Source: Mesorhizobium sp. INR15 (lineage in GTDB: Bacteria; Pseudomonadota; Alphaproteobacteria; Rhizobiales; Rhizobiaceae). Taken from it: a stretch of DNA of 64,000 nucleotides. The DNA lies in assembly GCF_015500075.1 (NCBI RefSeq), contig NZ_CP045496.1:558001-622000 (forward strand), in the 5' to 3' direction. The notes below the pieces were generated by a model. The model was not told the DNA's origin and did not search any database. It saw only the letters and a list, made by a program, of their open reading frames with translations. A program made the position numbers and the translations under genes. Numbering within the stretch: the stretch's first letter is position 1; each line of letters opens with the position of its first letter. Positions 7,558-14,884 of the stretch are shown here, piece after piece.

Positions 7558-9782
7558 TTACACGGTGTAGGTCGGAAGTTCTGCACCCCCTTCAGCCGCC
7601 GCAACCTCGGGAACAGGGATCGGTTCTGGCCGCCGTGGTGGATTTCCTGGCCTAAACCGGCCACGAAAAGCATCCTGGTCATTCAAGCGGATCAGGACCG
7701 GATTTTCGCACGAGGAGGCCTTGCCGAACACGATAGCGTGGCGGGGTTGCATTGAGGGAAGGATTGCAGCGTAATCCGAGCCGATGTAGTTGCCTAGGAA
7801 GTCTTTGCCAGTATCATCGAACGTGCGCATCGCGAAGATGGTGTTGCATTGATTAAGGATAGTTTTGGTTACGTTGGCAGTTCGCTGGGTGATGAGCAGG
7901 CAGCCAAGACCGTATTTTCGTCCCTGGAGAATGGCGCGAGCGCTCGTGGCGGTCGCCATCTTGTCGCCCTCTGCAGCGACTGAATTCCACTCCGGGACAA
8001 GCGAGTGCGCCTCCTCGTAGACGAGGCACAACCGCGCGCGGTCGGTCATACCCAACTCCTGACACGCAATCAGCGCAGCGTCAGTGAAAATTGACGTGAT
8101 TTCAGAAGGTGTTAGCCGGGCCAGCTCAGAATCGTCGTTTTTGTCGAGAAAAGACACCTGTTTTGTGACACGGAATTGAGCCGGATTGAATACGCGGAGG
8201 TAGTGGTCATCGACCTCTGAGACAAACTCCTTCATCTGTTCGAGGACCACCTTCTTGAACTCGTTTCGAGAGCCGCCGAGTTCGCGACTTTTATGCGGCT
8301 TCCCGCCCTTGCCGGCAGTAATCAATTCACCGCGCTTTTTCTCCTCATAAGAAGGGTCGAGAAAATCTGAGAGCAACTGCTCATATTGATTAGTGAGGTC
8401 GAGACAAAGGACCTTGATGCCCTGAGCGATCATCCTTTCGACAAGCCAATGGCAAGGTAGCTCTTGCCCACGCCCAGAATGCCGAGGATCGCGGTGTTGT
8501 GCGTCACACACTCGGACGGATCCAGGCGGACTCCATATGGGGTAGCTGGAAAATGCCCAACGCAGTCATCCGCCAGACCGCCGTCTAGGTTCTCGAGCAG
8601 GAACACGGGAGCATTCATTCGGGGCATCCATGGAACCGGTCGGAACCGACGCCCTTCATCATCCCATTTGCCAATCTTACGGGCTTTCGCCCGGGCATAT
8701 CCGTACTTGTTCTTCTGTTGAACAACCTCATCGCGGGTCACACCGTCCACTACCTGATAGATGACGCGCTGGTGGTCTCCAATACGCACCTCAGCGAGGG
8801 AGCCCTCAGCCAGATTAGCTTCGTTGATAACCTCAAACTGAAGGTATTCCGGGCTGGTCTCAGTATCGACGATACCGCAAAGTCGGTCGATCCACTGTAG
8901 AACTCGAATGTCGGCCTTGTCCTCGTCTGTCACGGCTATAGAGACGGCCATTCCGCTGGATCCTATTGAGCTACCATCGTAGAGGGCCCCAAGTCGCTTT
9001 GGTAACGACGTGGTCAATACCCGGAGCAAGTTGCCTTCATCCCGCCCCACATAGTTGAGAGCCACACCTAGTTGTGGCGGACCATGCTGGTCAGAAATCA
9101 CCATTGGCGTTCCCCGAGTGATCGTCTGAGCCTCAGCCTGTCGCACGAGAACAATTCCGGGCGATTGATAGGCAGCCACCGATCCAATCAGATCAGCCCG
9201 GTTGATGCGCTTCGGCCTTTCTAGGAACCACATGACATACTTCGTCAGCGCTTCGAGCGGCTGAAACACGGTGATGATGATGAAGGTGGTGAGGATCGCA
9301 AACACCTCAACCGGCGCATCGCGGTGGAAGAGCCAGACTGCCGATGTGATTAATAGGCCGAAGATGATGTTGGGGCTGCCTAGACCGATCACCGCCCGTT
9401 CAAATACTCGCCACACGGTAGAGGGTTCCTCGCCCAACGGAGGGCGGAATGTCAAAAGCAGGATCGAGACCAAGGCGACGCTGGCGCAGAAGCCGATAGT
9501 GGCCCCGAGGATGTAAGCCTCAGGTGTCCAAGGGAGCACTACGGGTATCGCCGATACTAAGGTGAGTAGCGCCGTTACACCGTTTATGAGCGCGCCGGAC
9601 GGCGGCGTAAAATAGGGATTCAAAATACGGCTGCCAAACAAAAGACTCGCGATCCCGCCATAGAGCCAGATAGCGTTTTCATTCGGCCTCAGTCCGCTGT
9701 CGACAAACAAACCTTGAACAACCAGTAAGATCGCTATGTAGAGAACTAGGGCCATTGCCCGTATTTTGGCTTCTGAAATCAC
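7558..9782 (-). pseudogene. Membrane-anchored HerA/DUF87-type ATPase, frameshifted
   Basis: Two minus-strand frames together make one protein. The upstream part (from about 9782 down to 8430) has about six hydrophobic segments in its first 210 residues, then a beta-rich HerA-ATS-like domain, then Walker A G-I-L-G-V-G-K-S. It then runs to a stop at 8430. The next frame resumes at once with a helix M-I-A-Q-G-I-K-V-L-C-L-D-L-T and contains Walker B L-C-L-V-Y-E-E-A-H and the sensor region L-L-I-T-Q-R-T to 7558. A single missing base near 8444 explains the break (one extra base restores G-K-S-Y-L-A-I-x-L-V-E-R-M). The 5' end abuts IS21 at 9787, so the native start may be lost; GTG at 9782 and ATG at 9755 are candidates. 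HerA ATPases act in DNA processing, transfer and phage defence; no partner nuclease remains here. Confidence 0.75.
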
Positions 9783-9898
9783 GCCCTGTTGATTGCCACT
9801 GAGAACTGACCCGGCAACCCAGGATATTTCCACCGAGAATTGACCCATGTTTGACCCTTACCCTGCGTTTTTTCAGCGGGGATTACGGAGTGATCGAC

Positions 9899-11428
9899 AT
9901 GGCATTATTGAGCGTGATCCGACGCTGGCATTATCGAGAACATTTATCGATCCGAGAGATTAGCCGCAGGACCGGCCTGTCTCGGAATACGGTGCGCAAA
10001 TATCTACGGGTGGACGAGGTGGAGCCGAAGTTCAAGGCTCCAGAGCGGCCGAGCAGGCTTGACGCATTTGCCGACCGCTTGTCAGCCTGGCTGAGGACGG
10101 AGGCCAACAAGAACCGCAAACAGAAACGCACGATCAAGCAGCTTCATGCCGATCTGCTGAGCCTTGGCTATGAGGGGTCATACGGTCGTGTTGCGGCTTT
10201 CGCTCGGGAGTGGAAGGCTGATCTGCAGAGGGAATTACAAACGACTGGACGCGGGACATTCGTGCCGCTTTCGTTCGATCCTGGTGAAGCGTTCCAGTTC
10301 GACTGGTCCGAGGACTGGGCGATCATCGGCCATGAACGCACCAAGCTGCAGGTGGCGCATACCAAGCTCAGCTACTCCAGGGCCTTTATCGTCCGGGCCT
10401 ATCTGTTGCAGACGCATGAGATGCTGTTCGACGCCCATAATCATGCCTTCCGTGTCTTTGGCGGCGTTCCCCGGCGCGGCATCTACGACAATATGCGCAC
10501 AGCGATCGACAAGGTCGGCCACGGCAAGGAGCGCGACGTCAATGTCCGCTTCATGGCCATGGCCAGCCACTACCTCTACGAGCCTGAGTTCTGCAATCCG
10601 GCCTCTGGCTGGGAGAAGGGACAGGTCGAGAAGAATGTGCAGGATGCGCGTCACCGGTTCTTTCAACCGATTCCACGCTTTCCATCCCTGGAAGCCCTGA
10701 ACGACTGGCTGGAGCTTCGATGCCAAGAGTTTTGGCACAAGACCCCGCATGGAAAAATGCGCGGCACCATTGCCGATATCTGGGCCGAGGAAGCCCAGGC
10801 TCTCATGCCGGCGTCCCGTCTCTTCGACGGCTTTGTCGAATACACCAAGCGGGTCTCTCCAACCTGCCTCGTGCATCTGGAGCGCAACCGCTACAGCGTT
10901 CCGGCGTCGTTTGCCAATCGGCCCGTGAGCCTTCGGGTCTATCCAGATCGTGTCGTTGTCGCCGCGGAGGGGCTAATCGTGTGCGAGCATCGCCGCATCA
11001 TCGATCGATCGCATGATCGGCCCGGACAGACGGTCTATGACTGGCGGCACTATCTCGCGGTCGTACAGCGCAAGCCAGGCGCCCTCCGCAACGGAGCACC
11101 GTTTGCTGAACTTCCCGATGCATTCAGGAATTTGCAGCAGCATTTGCTCAAGAAGCCGGGCGGCGATCGCGAGATGGTCGAGATCCTGGCACTTGTCCTG
11201 CAACACGACGAGCAGGCCGTGCTCCTGGCCGTGGAGATGGCGTTGGAAGCCGGTGTTCCAACCAAGACCCATGTGCTCAACCTTCTCCATCGGCTCGTCG
11301 ACGGCAAATCGCTCACGCCCCCGACCATCAGCGCCCCCCAGGCTTTGACGCTCACCAATGAGCCGAAAGCAAATGTCGAACGCTACGATGCTTTGAGGAA
11401 GGCCCTGGAGGTGCGCCATGCGTCATAA
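9899..11428 (+). CDS. istA: IS21-family transposase IstA
   Basis: A 509-residue DDE transposase. The N-terminal helix-turn-helix (about residues 18-40) has L-S-I-R-E-I-S-R-R-T-G-L-S-R-N-T-V-R-K. The rve-type catalytic core has F-Q-F-D-W-S near residue 135 for the first Asp, Y-D-N-M near 205 for the second and E-K-G-Q-V-E-K-N for the Glu near 250. The C-terminal beta-rich domain has R-N-R-Y-S-V-P, typical of IstA. I chose the ATG at 9899, with GGAG eight bases upstream; the frame is open to 9851. It overlaps istB by 11 bases, implying translational coupling. The gene looks intact. Confidence 0.93.
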   Translation: MALLSVIRRWHYREHLSIREISRRTGLSRNTVRKYLRVDEVEPKFKAPERPSRLDAFADRLSAWLRTEANKNRKQKRTIKQLHADLLSLGYEGSYGRVAAFAREWKADLQRELQTTGRGTFVPLSFDPGEAFQFDWSEDWAIIGHERTKLQVAHTKLSYSRAFIVRAYLLQTHEMLFDAHNHAFRVFGGVPRRGIYDNMRTAIDKVGHGKERDVNVRFMAMASHYLYEPEFCNPASGWEKGQVEKNVQDARHRFFQPIPRFPSLEALNDWLELRCQEFWHKTPHGKMRGTIADIWAEEAQALMPASRLFDGFVEYTKRVSPTCLVHLERNRYSVPASFANRPVSLRVYPDRVVVAAEGLIVCEHRRIIDRSHDRPGQTVYDWRHYLAVVQRKPGALRNGAPFAELPDAFRNLQQHLLKKPGGDREMVEILALVLQHDEQAVLLAVEMALEAGVPTKTHVLNLLHRLVDGKSLTPPTISAPQALTLTNEPKANVERYDALRKALEVRHAS

Positions 11429-12230
11429 CCCTGCCAGCGGCGCAATCGTCATCATGCTCCGGAGCCTGAAGATGCACGGCATGGCGCAAGCTGTGGGCGA
11501 ACTCACCGAACAGGGAGCGCCAGCGTTTGAAGCCGCCATTCCGATCCTTTCGCAACTGCTCAAGGCCGAGACGGCGGAACGCGAGGTCAGATCGACAGCC
11601 TATCAGCTCAAGATCGCACGCTTTCCAGCCTATCGCGATCTCAACGGCTTTGACTTCGCCAGCAGCGAGATCAACGAGGCACTCGTGCGGCAGCTTCATC
11701 GTTGCGAGTTCGTCGATGAGGCCCACAACATTGTGCTGGTCGGCGGCCCCGGCACAGGCAAGACCCATATTGCCACCGCGCTTGGCGTGCAGGCCATCGA
11801 GCATCATCACAAGCGGGTTCGCTTCTTCTCGACGGTCGAACTGGTCAATGCGCTGGAACAGGAGAAAGCTCAGGGGAGATCCGGCCAGATCGCCAATCGC
11901 CTCGTGCATTCCGATCTCGTGATCTTGGACGAACTTGGCTATCTGCCGTTCAGTGCATCAGGTGGAGCATTGCTCTTCCATCTGCTGAGCAAACTCTACG
12001 AGCGCACCAGCGTCATCATCACAACAAACCTCAGCTTCAGCGAGTGGGCGAGTGTCTTCGGCGACGCCAAGATGACAACCGCCCTTCTCGACAGGCTCAC
12101 CCATCATTGCCACATCCTGGAAACCGGAAACGACAGCTTCCGCTTCAAGAACAGCTCCGCACACGAACCCAAAAAAGCGAAGGAGAAAGCCAGAACCTTG
12201 ACCCTCAACCCCGAACCGAAACATACATGA
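11418..12230 (+). CDS. istB: IS21-family helper ATPase IstB
   Basis: A 270-residue AAA+ ATPase that helps IstA choose targets and transpose. An N-terminal helical domain (about 1-95) is followed by Walker A G-G-P-G-T-G-K-T near residue 113, Walker B L-V-I-L-D-E-L-G-Y near 175, and sensor-1 V-I-I-T-T-N-L-S-F-S-E-W near 203, with an arginine-containing D-R-L-T-H-H near 228. Its start codon overlaps the end of istA. The last 30 residues are rich in Lys and Glu. The gene appears complete, so the IS may still be active. Confidence 0.94.
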   Translation: MRHNPASGAIVIMLRSLKMHGMAQAVGELTEQGAPAFEAAIPILSQLLKAETAEREVRSTAYQLKIARFPAYRDLNGFDFASSEINEALVRQLHRCEFVDEAHNIVLVGGPGTGKTHIATALGVQAIEHHHKRVRFFSTVELVNALEQEKAQGRSGQIANRLVHSDLVILDELGYLPFSASGGALLFHLLSKLYERTSVIITTNLSFSEWASVFGDAKMTTALLDRLTHHCHILETGNDSFRFKNSSAHEPKKAKEKARTLTLNPEPKHT

Positions 12231-12356
12231 GAGGCGGGTCAAATCTCGGTGGAAATGCCGGGTCAGTTCTCAGTGAAAATCAACATCGAAAGCATTGGTG
12301 GACATAATGCGAGCGATAGCTCACAATTGTCTACTCGCATTGGAAACGACAGGAAC

Positions 12357-12980
12357 ATGGCACCCAAGCTGCTCACGAATCCAAGGAAGGACGCGTCTCA
12401 GGAGAGATCACGCGCGACGGTTGACGCGCTTGTTGAAGCGACCGCTCGCATTTTGATCAGGGAAGGTTTCGACAAGGCAAGCACCAACCGGATCGCAGAA
12501 GAAGCAGGGGTGAGCGTCGGCTCGCTTTATCAATATTACCCCGGCAAGGAGGCGCTAGTCGCCGCCGTCATCGATCGTCACAACCGGGAGATCATGCAGG
12601 TCGTGCGTGGGGCGTTTGCCGAGGTCGCGTCGCTGCCGGTCGATCGAGCGGTGCGCAGACTTGTCGCCGTGGCGATCGAGGCGCATCGCATCGACCCCAA
12701 GCTGCACCGTGTACTTGCCGAGCAGATCCCGCGTACAGGGCGCCTTGAAAGCGTCGAAGCCTTCAATCGCGAAGCCCATGCCCTATTCAAGACCTATCTA
12801 GAAGATCACAGCAACGAGCTGCGCGTGGCCGATCTTGGGCTTGCAGCCTTCGTGTGCGTGACTTCGATCGAGGCGCTGGCGCACACTGCGGTGTTGCACA
12901 GCTCCAAAAGGCTCTCGAATGAAGCGACCGGAACGTTCATCGACGAAACCACCCGCCTAGTGGTCGGATATCTGCAATAG
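12357..12980 (+). CDS. TetR/AcrR family regulator
   Basis: A 207-residue TetR-type repressor. The helix-turn-helix lies at about residues 18-62, with I-L-I-R-E-G-F-D-K-A-S-T-N-R-I-A-E-E-A-G and V-S-V-G-S-L-Y-Q-Y-Y-P, the most conserved block of the family. A helical C-terminal ligand domain follows. The ATG at 12357 has AGGAA upstream; a longer frame runs into the IS21 end but has no ribosome site. It sits 72 bases after IS21 with no obvious target beside it: the following 580 bases hold no clear gene. Its partner may have been lost in the rearrangement around IS21. Confidence 0.88.
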   Translation: MAPKLLTNPRKDASQERSRATVDALVEATARILIREGFDKASTNRIAEEAGVSVGSLYQYYPGKEALVAAVIDRHNREIMQVVRGAFAEVASLPVDRAVRRLVAVAIEAHRIDPKLHRVLAEQIPRTGRLESVEAFNREAHALFKTYLEDHSNELRVADLGLAAFVCVTSIEALAHTAVLHSSKRLSNEATGTFIDETTRLVVGYLQ

Positions 12981-13560
12981 TCGCGGCGCAATCTACCCCA
13001 TTGGCCGCTGCACTGCCCGCCCCGACCGAAGTCGATTTTCGTGTCCTATCTTCAATGCGAAGGTCCCCAGCGCACATATCGTCGTGCGCGCATCCGTACC
13101 ATGATCGACGCCTTTCAGGTTTCCGAGCTATGCCGCCGGGTAACAGATCAGCCTCAACCTGGGCAGTGCGGACAGTAAGGATTTGGAGCGTGGTATCAGG
13201 ACAAATCGTACAGTTCGAGGACCGTAGGCGGAGTTGACCTTCTTCGAAGCGTCGCGACGAAGAAATGGGCGCTTGCCCCATATCCTTTCGAGACGCGAAA
13301 TTTCGACCCTGAGATCGTTGAGAAGCTCTTGCGGAAGTGGACGCCACCGCGGTCTTTCCGCCGCCTCGGGATCGAAATTCGGCTCGAGTCACGCCCGAAG
13401 CCTCACTCTCCACATTGCCTTCGGCTAGTCGTGATTTATGTCTGCTATTAGGGAGTATCGCTTGCGCCTGAAACGACCGCATGGAGGCGCGAAGCAGCCG
13501 CTCGCTACAGCGCTGTTGAATGGCGCGCTCGCGAGCAGCTCGGAAGGTCCGAGCTACGAT
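12981..13560. other. 580-bp stretch without a convincing gene
   Basis: No frame here has both a good start and a recognisable family. A plus-strand frame from about 13172 to 13449 follows a stop without an ATG. Its translation includes F-G-A-W-Y-Q-D-K-S-Y-S-S-R-T-V-G-G-V-D and then a Lys/Arg-rich part; it looks like the decayed end of a coding sequence. A minus-strand frame (12937-13482) overlaps the TetR gene and has Arg/Ser-rich content typical of an antisense shadow. I see no RNA gene or terminator. Confidence 0.35.
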
Positions 13561-13803
13561 TCAGTTTGGTTCTGCTGCCAAGCGCTTGATGGCTGCAGAA
13601 GGATCGAACCCCAGGATTTTCGCCAGATCGATGAATTCGACCACGTCGACGCGGCGTTGGCCGCTTTCGAGCCGTGCTACAAATGACTGATATTCGCCGA
13701 GCCTCGCGGCAAGCTCGGTCTGTGTAAATCCACTAGCCTCACGCTTTTCAATCAGCATAGCGATCAAGGACTGGTGGCGGTGCGTCCCGAGCGTTTTCAC
13801 CAA
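13561..13803 (-). CDS. XRE-family helix-turn-helix regulator
   Basis: An 80-residue Cro/CI-type DNA-binding protein made of little more than one helix-turn-helix. It has L-I-E-K-R-E-A-S-G-F-T-Q-T-E-L-A-A-R-L-G near residues 17-36, then S-F-V-A-R-L-E-S-G-Q-R-R-V-D-V-V-E-F-I-D-L-A. This matches the short single-domain regulators common on integrative elements. It is divergent from the unknown gene at 13908, and a palindrome lies between the two starts. It probably represses itself and that gene; whether it controls excision is open. Confidence 0.85.
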   Translation of the reverse strand: MVKTLGTHRHQSLIAMLIEKREASGFTQTELAARLGEYQSFVARLESGQRRVDVVEFIDLAKILGFDPSAAIKRLAAEPN

Positions 13804-13842
13804 AGATTTGCCTCATCCGGTTCCAGATGAGGGCTTCAATTA

Positions 13843-13874
13843 TATCTGATTTCCAGTTATCTTAAATTCAGATA
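13843..13874. promoter_or_regulatory. Inverted repeat between XRE and unknown gene, candidate operator
   Basis: TATCTGA at 13843-13849 is the exact reverse complement of TCAGATA at 13868-13874, and the inner flanking bases are nearly symmetric. It sits in the AT-rich 104-base gap between the divergent XRE and unknown genes, where a repressor of both would bind. Binding is inferred from placement. Confidence 0.5.
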
Positions 13875-13907
13875 CGACATCGCCGTGCCGAATTGGAGGA
13901 ATTCAAG

Positions 13908-14540
13908 ATGGCGTCATTAACAGCGACAAGACATGACCCTGCTCTCACCCTGTGGGCCGCATGGCATCGGGCTCAACATACGTCTCTGGTACTTTGCAGG
14001 GTGCAGCAGCGGTTGGAGACGAGAACTATCAGCAATACCGGAATTCAGGTATTGACCACGGGGGAACAGACAGAGCCCGTTCGGGTGACCGAACTGGACG
14101 GCCTCCGTCAATATGCTGTCGCTCAGGAGGCCGAAGTCTTAGCTGTGACCGAGGCGCTCAAACTTCAGGATGCGCTTCCAGATGTGGCAGCTTTGTCCCT
14201 GGCTGGGATCTTGGCCAAGTTGGAAGTGATAGTCGGAGCGGACCGGGATATTGGCGACCCGACCGATTTCCCTTGGCCACACATCGCTTCAGTAGTGCGC
14301 GACTTAAAAGCTATCACGGGCGATTTGCCGCTCTACCAGTCGGACCGCTCCGCCACCCGCGCTGATGTAGCGAGGCATCTGAAACAGGCAACCCAGCTTG
14401 TAGAGCCGCTAGAGGTGGAAAAGGCCACGACTCATGTACGCCAAGCTGCGACACAGTTTGCGGAAGCATCCATTTTTCCAAAACCGGCTGAAAAACCGGC
14501 TGAATTTTCAAAATCAAGCCGGCGCCGACGCGCCCGATAG
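13908..14540 (+). CDS. Element-encoded protein of unknown function
   Basis: A 210-residue protein I cannot assign. The start at 13908 is supported by GGAGG eight bases upstream. It appears soluble and mostly helical, with no signal peptide or membrane segment. The N-terminus has P-A-L-T-L-W-A-A-W-H-R-A-Q, the middle is Ala/Leu/Asp-rich, and the tail is basic (S-S-R-R-R-R-A-R). Its last 25 codons include the right copy of the 26-bp element repeat, read as P-K-P-A-E-K-P-A-E-F, so the coding end and a putative integrase arm site overlap. The divergent XRE gene suggests it belongs to the element's control or maintenance module. Confidence 0.6.
   Translation: MASLTATRHDPALTLWAAWHRAQHTSLVLCRVQQRLETRTISNTGIQVLTTGEQTEPVRVTELDGLRQYAVAQEAEVLAVTEALKLQDALPDVAALSLAGILAKLEVIVGADRDIGDPTDFPWPHIASVVRDLKAITGDLPLYQSDRSATRADVARHLKQATQLVEPLEVEKATTHVRQAATQFAEASIFPKPAEKPAEFSKSSRRRRAR
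14480..14505. repeat. Internal 26-bp repeat, right copy (candidate integrase arm site)
   Basis: Identical to 5761-5786 and in the same orientation, two tandem AAACCGGCTGA-type units. It is embedded in the 3' end of the unknown gene and lies 68 bases inside the right att repeat. In the excised circle the two copies would flank the att site on either side. Confidence 0.6.
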
Positions 14541-14573
14541 GTCAAAAAACTGAGAGAAATCAATTGGATGAAA

Positions 14574-14619
14574 TGGCGCGCCCGAAGAGATTCGAACTCC
14601 TGACCCCCAGATTCGTAGT
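14574..14619. repeat. Right attachment repeat (3' part of intact tRNA-Arg)
   Basis: Identical to 5589-5634. It covers the tRNA-Arg gene from the anticodon loop through the T arm to the encoded CCA, a classical crossover region for tyrosine integrases that use tRNA genes. Confidence 0.9.
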
Positions 14620-14650
14620 CTGGTGCTCTATCCAGCTGAGCTACGGGCGC
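14574..14650 (-). tRNA. tRNA-Arg (anticodon ACG)
   Basis: Read on the minus strand, these 77 bases fold as a full cloverleaf. The acceptor stem is GCGCCCG with CGGGCGC, the D arm GCTC...GAGC, the anticodon arm CCAGA-CTACGAA-TCTGG with anticodon ACG, and the T arm has GTTCGAATC. The discriminator is G and CCA is encoded. ACG (A34 usually edited to inosine) reads CGN arginine codons. Its 3' half is the attachment site of the neighbouring element, which left the gene intact. Confidence 0.95.
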
Positions 14651-14884
14651 GCAACAGGCCATGTTTTCCATGGCCCCGCGAACCGATCCCGATGACCGGC
14701 CGCGAATATGAGGTGTTCACTAGCGACTGAATTTGCGAAAAGCAAGCCGATCCGGCAAAAGTTTTGCTGTCGATGCGTCAGCCGGCAATTGGCGCATCAA
14801 ACCAGCACGATCCTTCGCGGTTGTCCGGCTGCAAGGCGATGCCGATCCTGACCCGGCAAAGGACGATTGGGCCGCGTTCGGCCG

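Larger units (their letters stand above)
9787..12285. mobile_element. IS21-family insertion sequence
   Basis: The element begins with TGTTGATT and ends with AATCAACA. The left end and the reverse complement of the right end share TGTTGATT-NN-CACTGAGAACTGACCCGGCA. A second internal repeat (CCACCGAGAATTGACCC on the left, CCACCGAGATTTGACCC on the right) follows on each side, the multiple-terminal-repeat layout of IS21-family elements. It carries istA and istB. No duplicated target is visible: the left flank reads acgccc and the right flank tcgaaa. This suggests a deletion or recombination next to the element after insertion. Confidence 0.88.
5589..14619. mobile_element. Integrated genomic element at tRNA-Arg(ACG)
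   Basis: The element is bounded by a perfect 46-bp direct repeat (5589-5634 and 14574-14619) that corresponds to the 3' part of tRNA-Arg(ACG), from the anticodon loop to CCA. A tyrosine integrase starts 191 bases inside the left repeat, reading inward. Cargo: a damaged HerA/DUF87 ATPase, an IS21-family insertion, a TetR regulator, an XRE regulator and a divergent unknown gene. There are no capsid, tail, relaxase or conjugation genes, so it is a small integrase-dependent island or satellite, not a complete phage or ICE. The complete tRNA is at the right end. The boundaries are read directly; mobility today is untested. Confidence 0.85.

Noticed and set aside
5589..14619. A prophage
   Set aside because: No capsid, terminase, tail, lysis or replication genes; only integrase, a regulator module, an ATPase and an IS.
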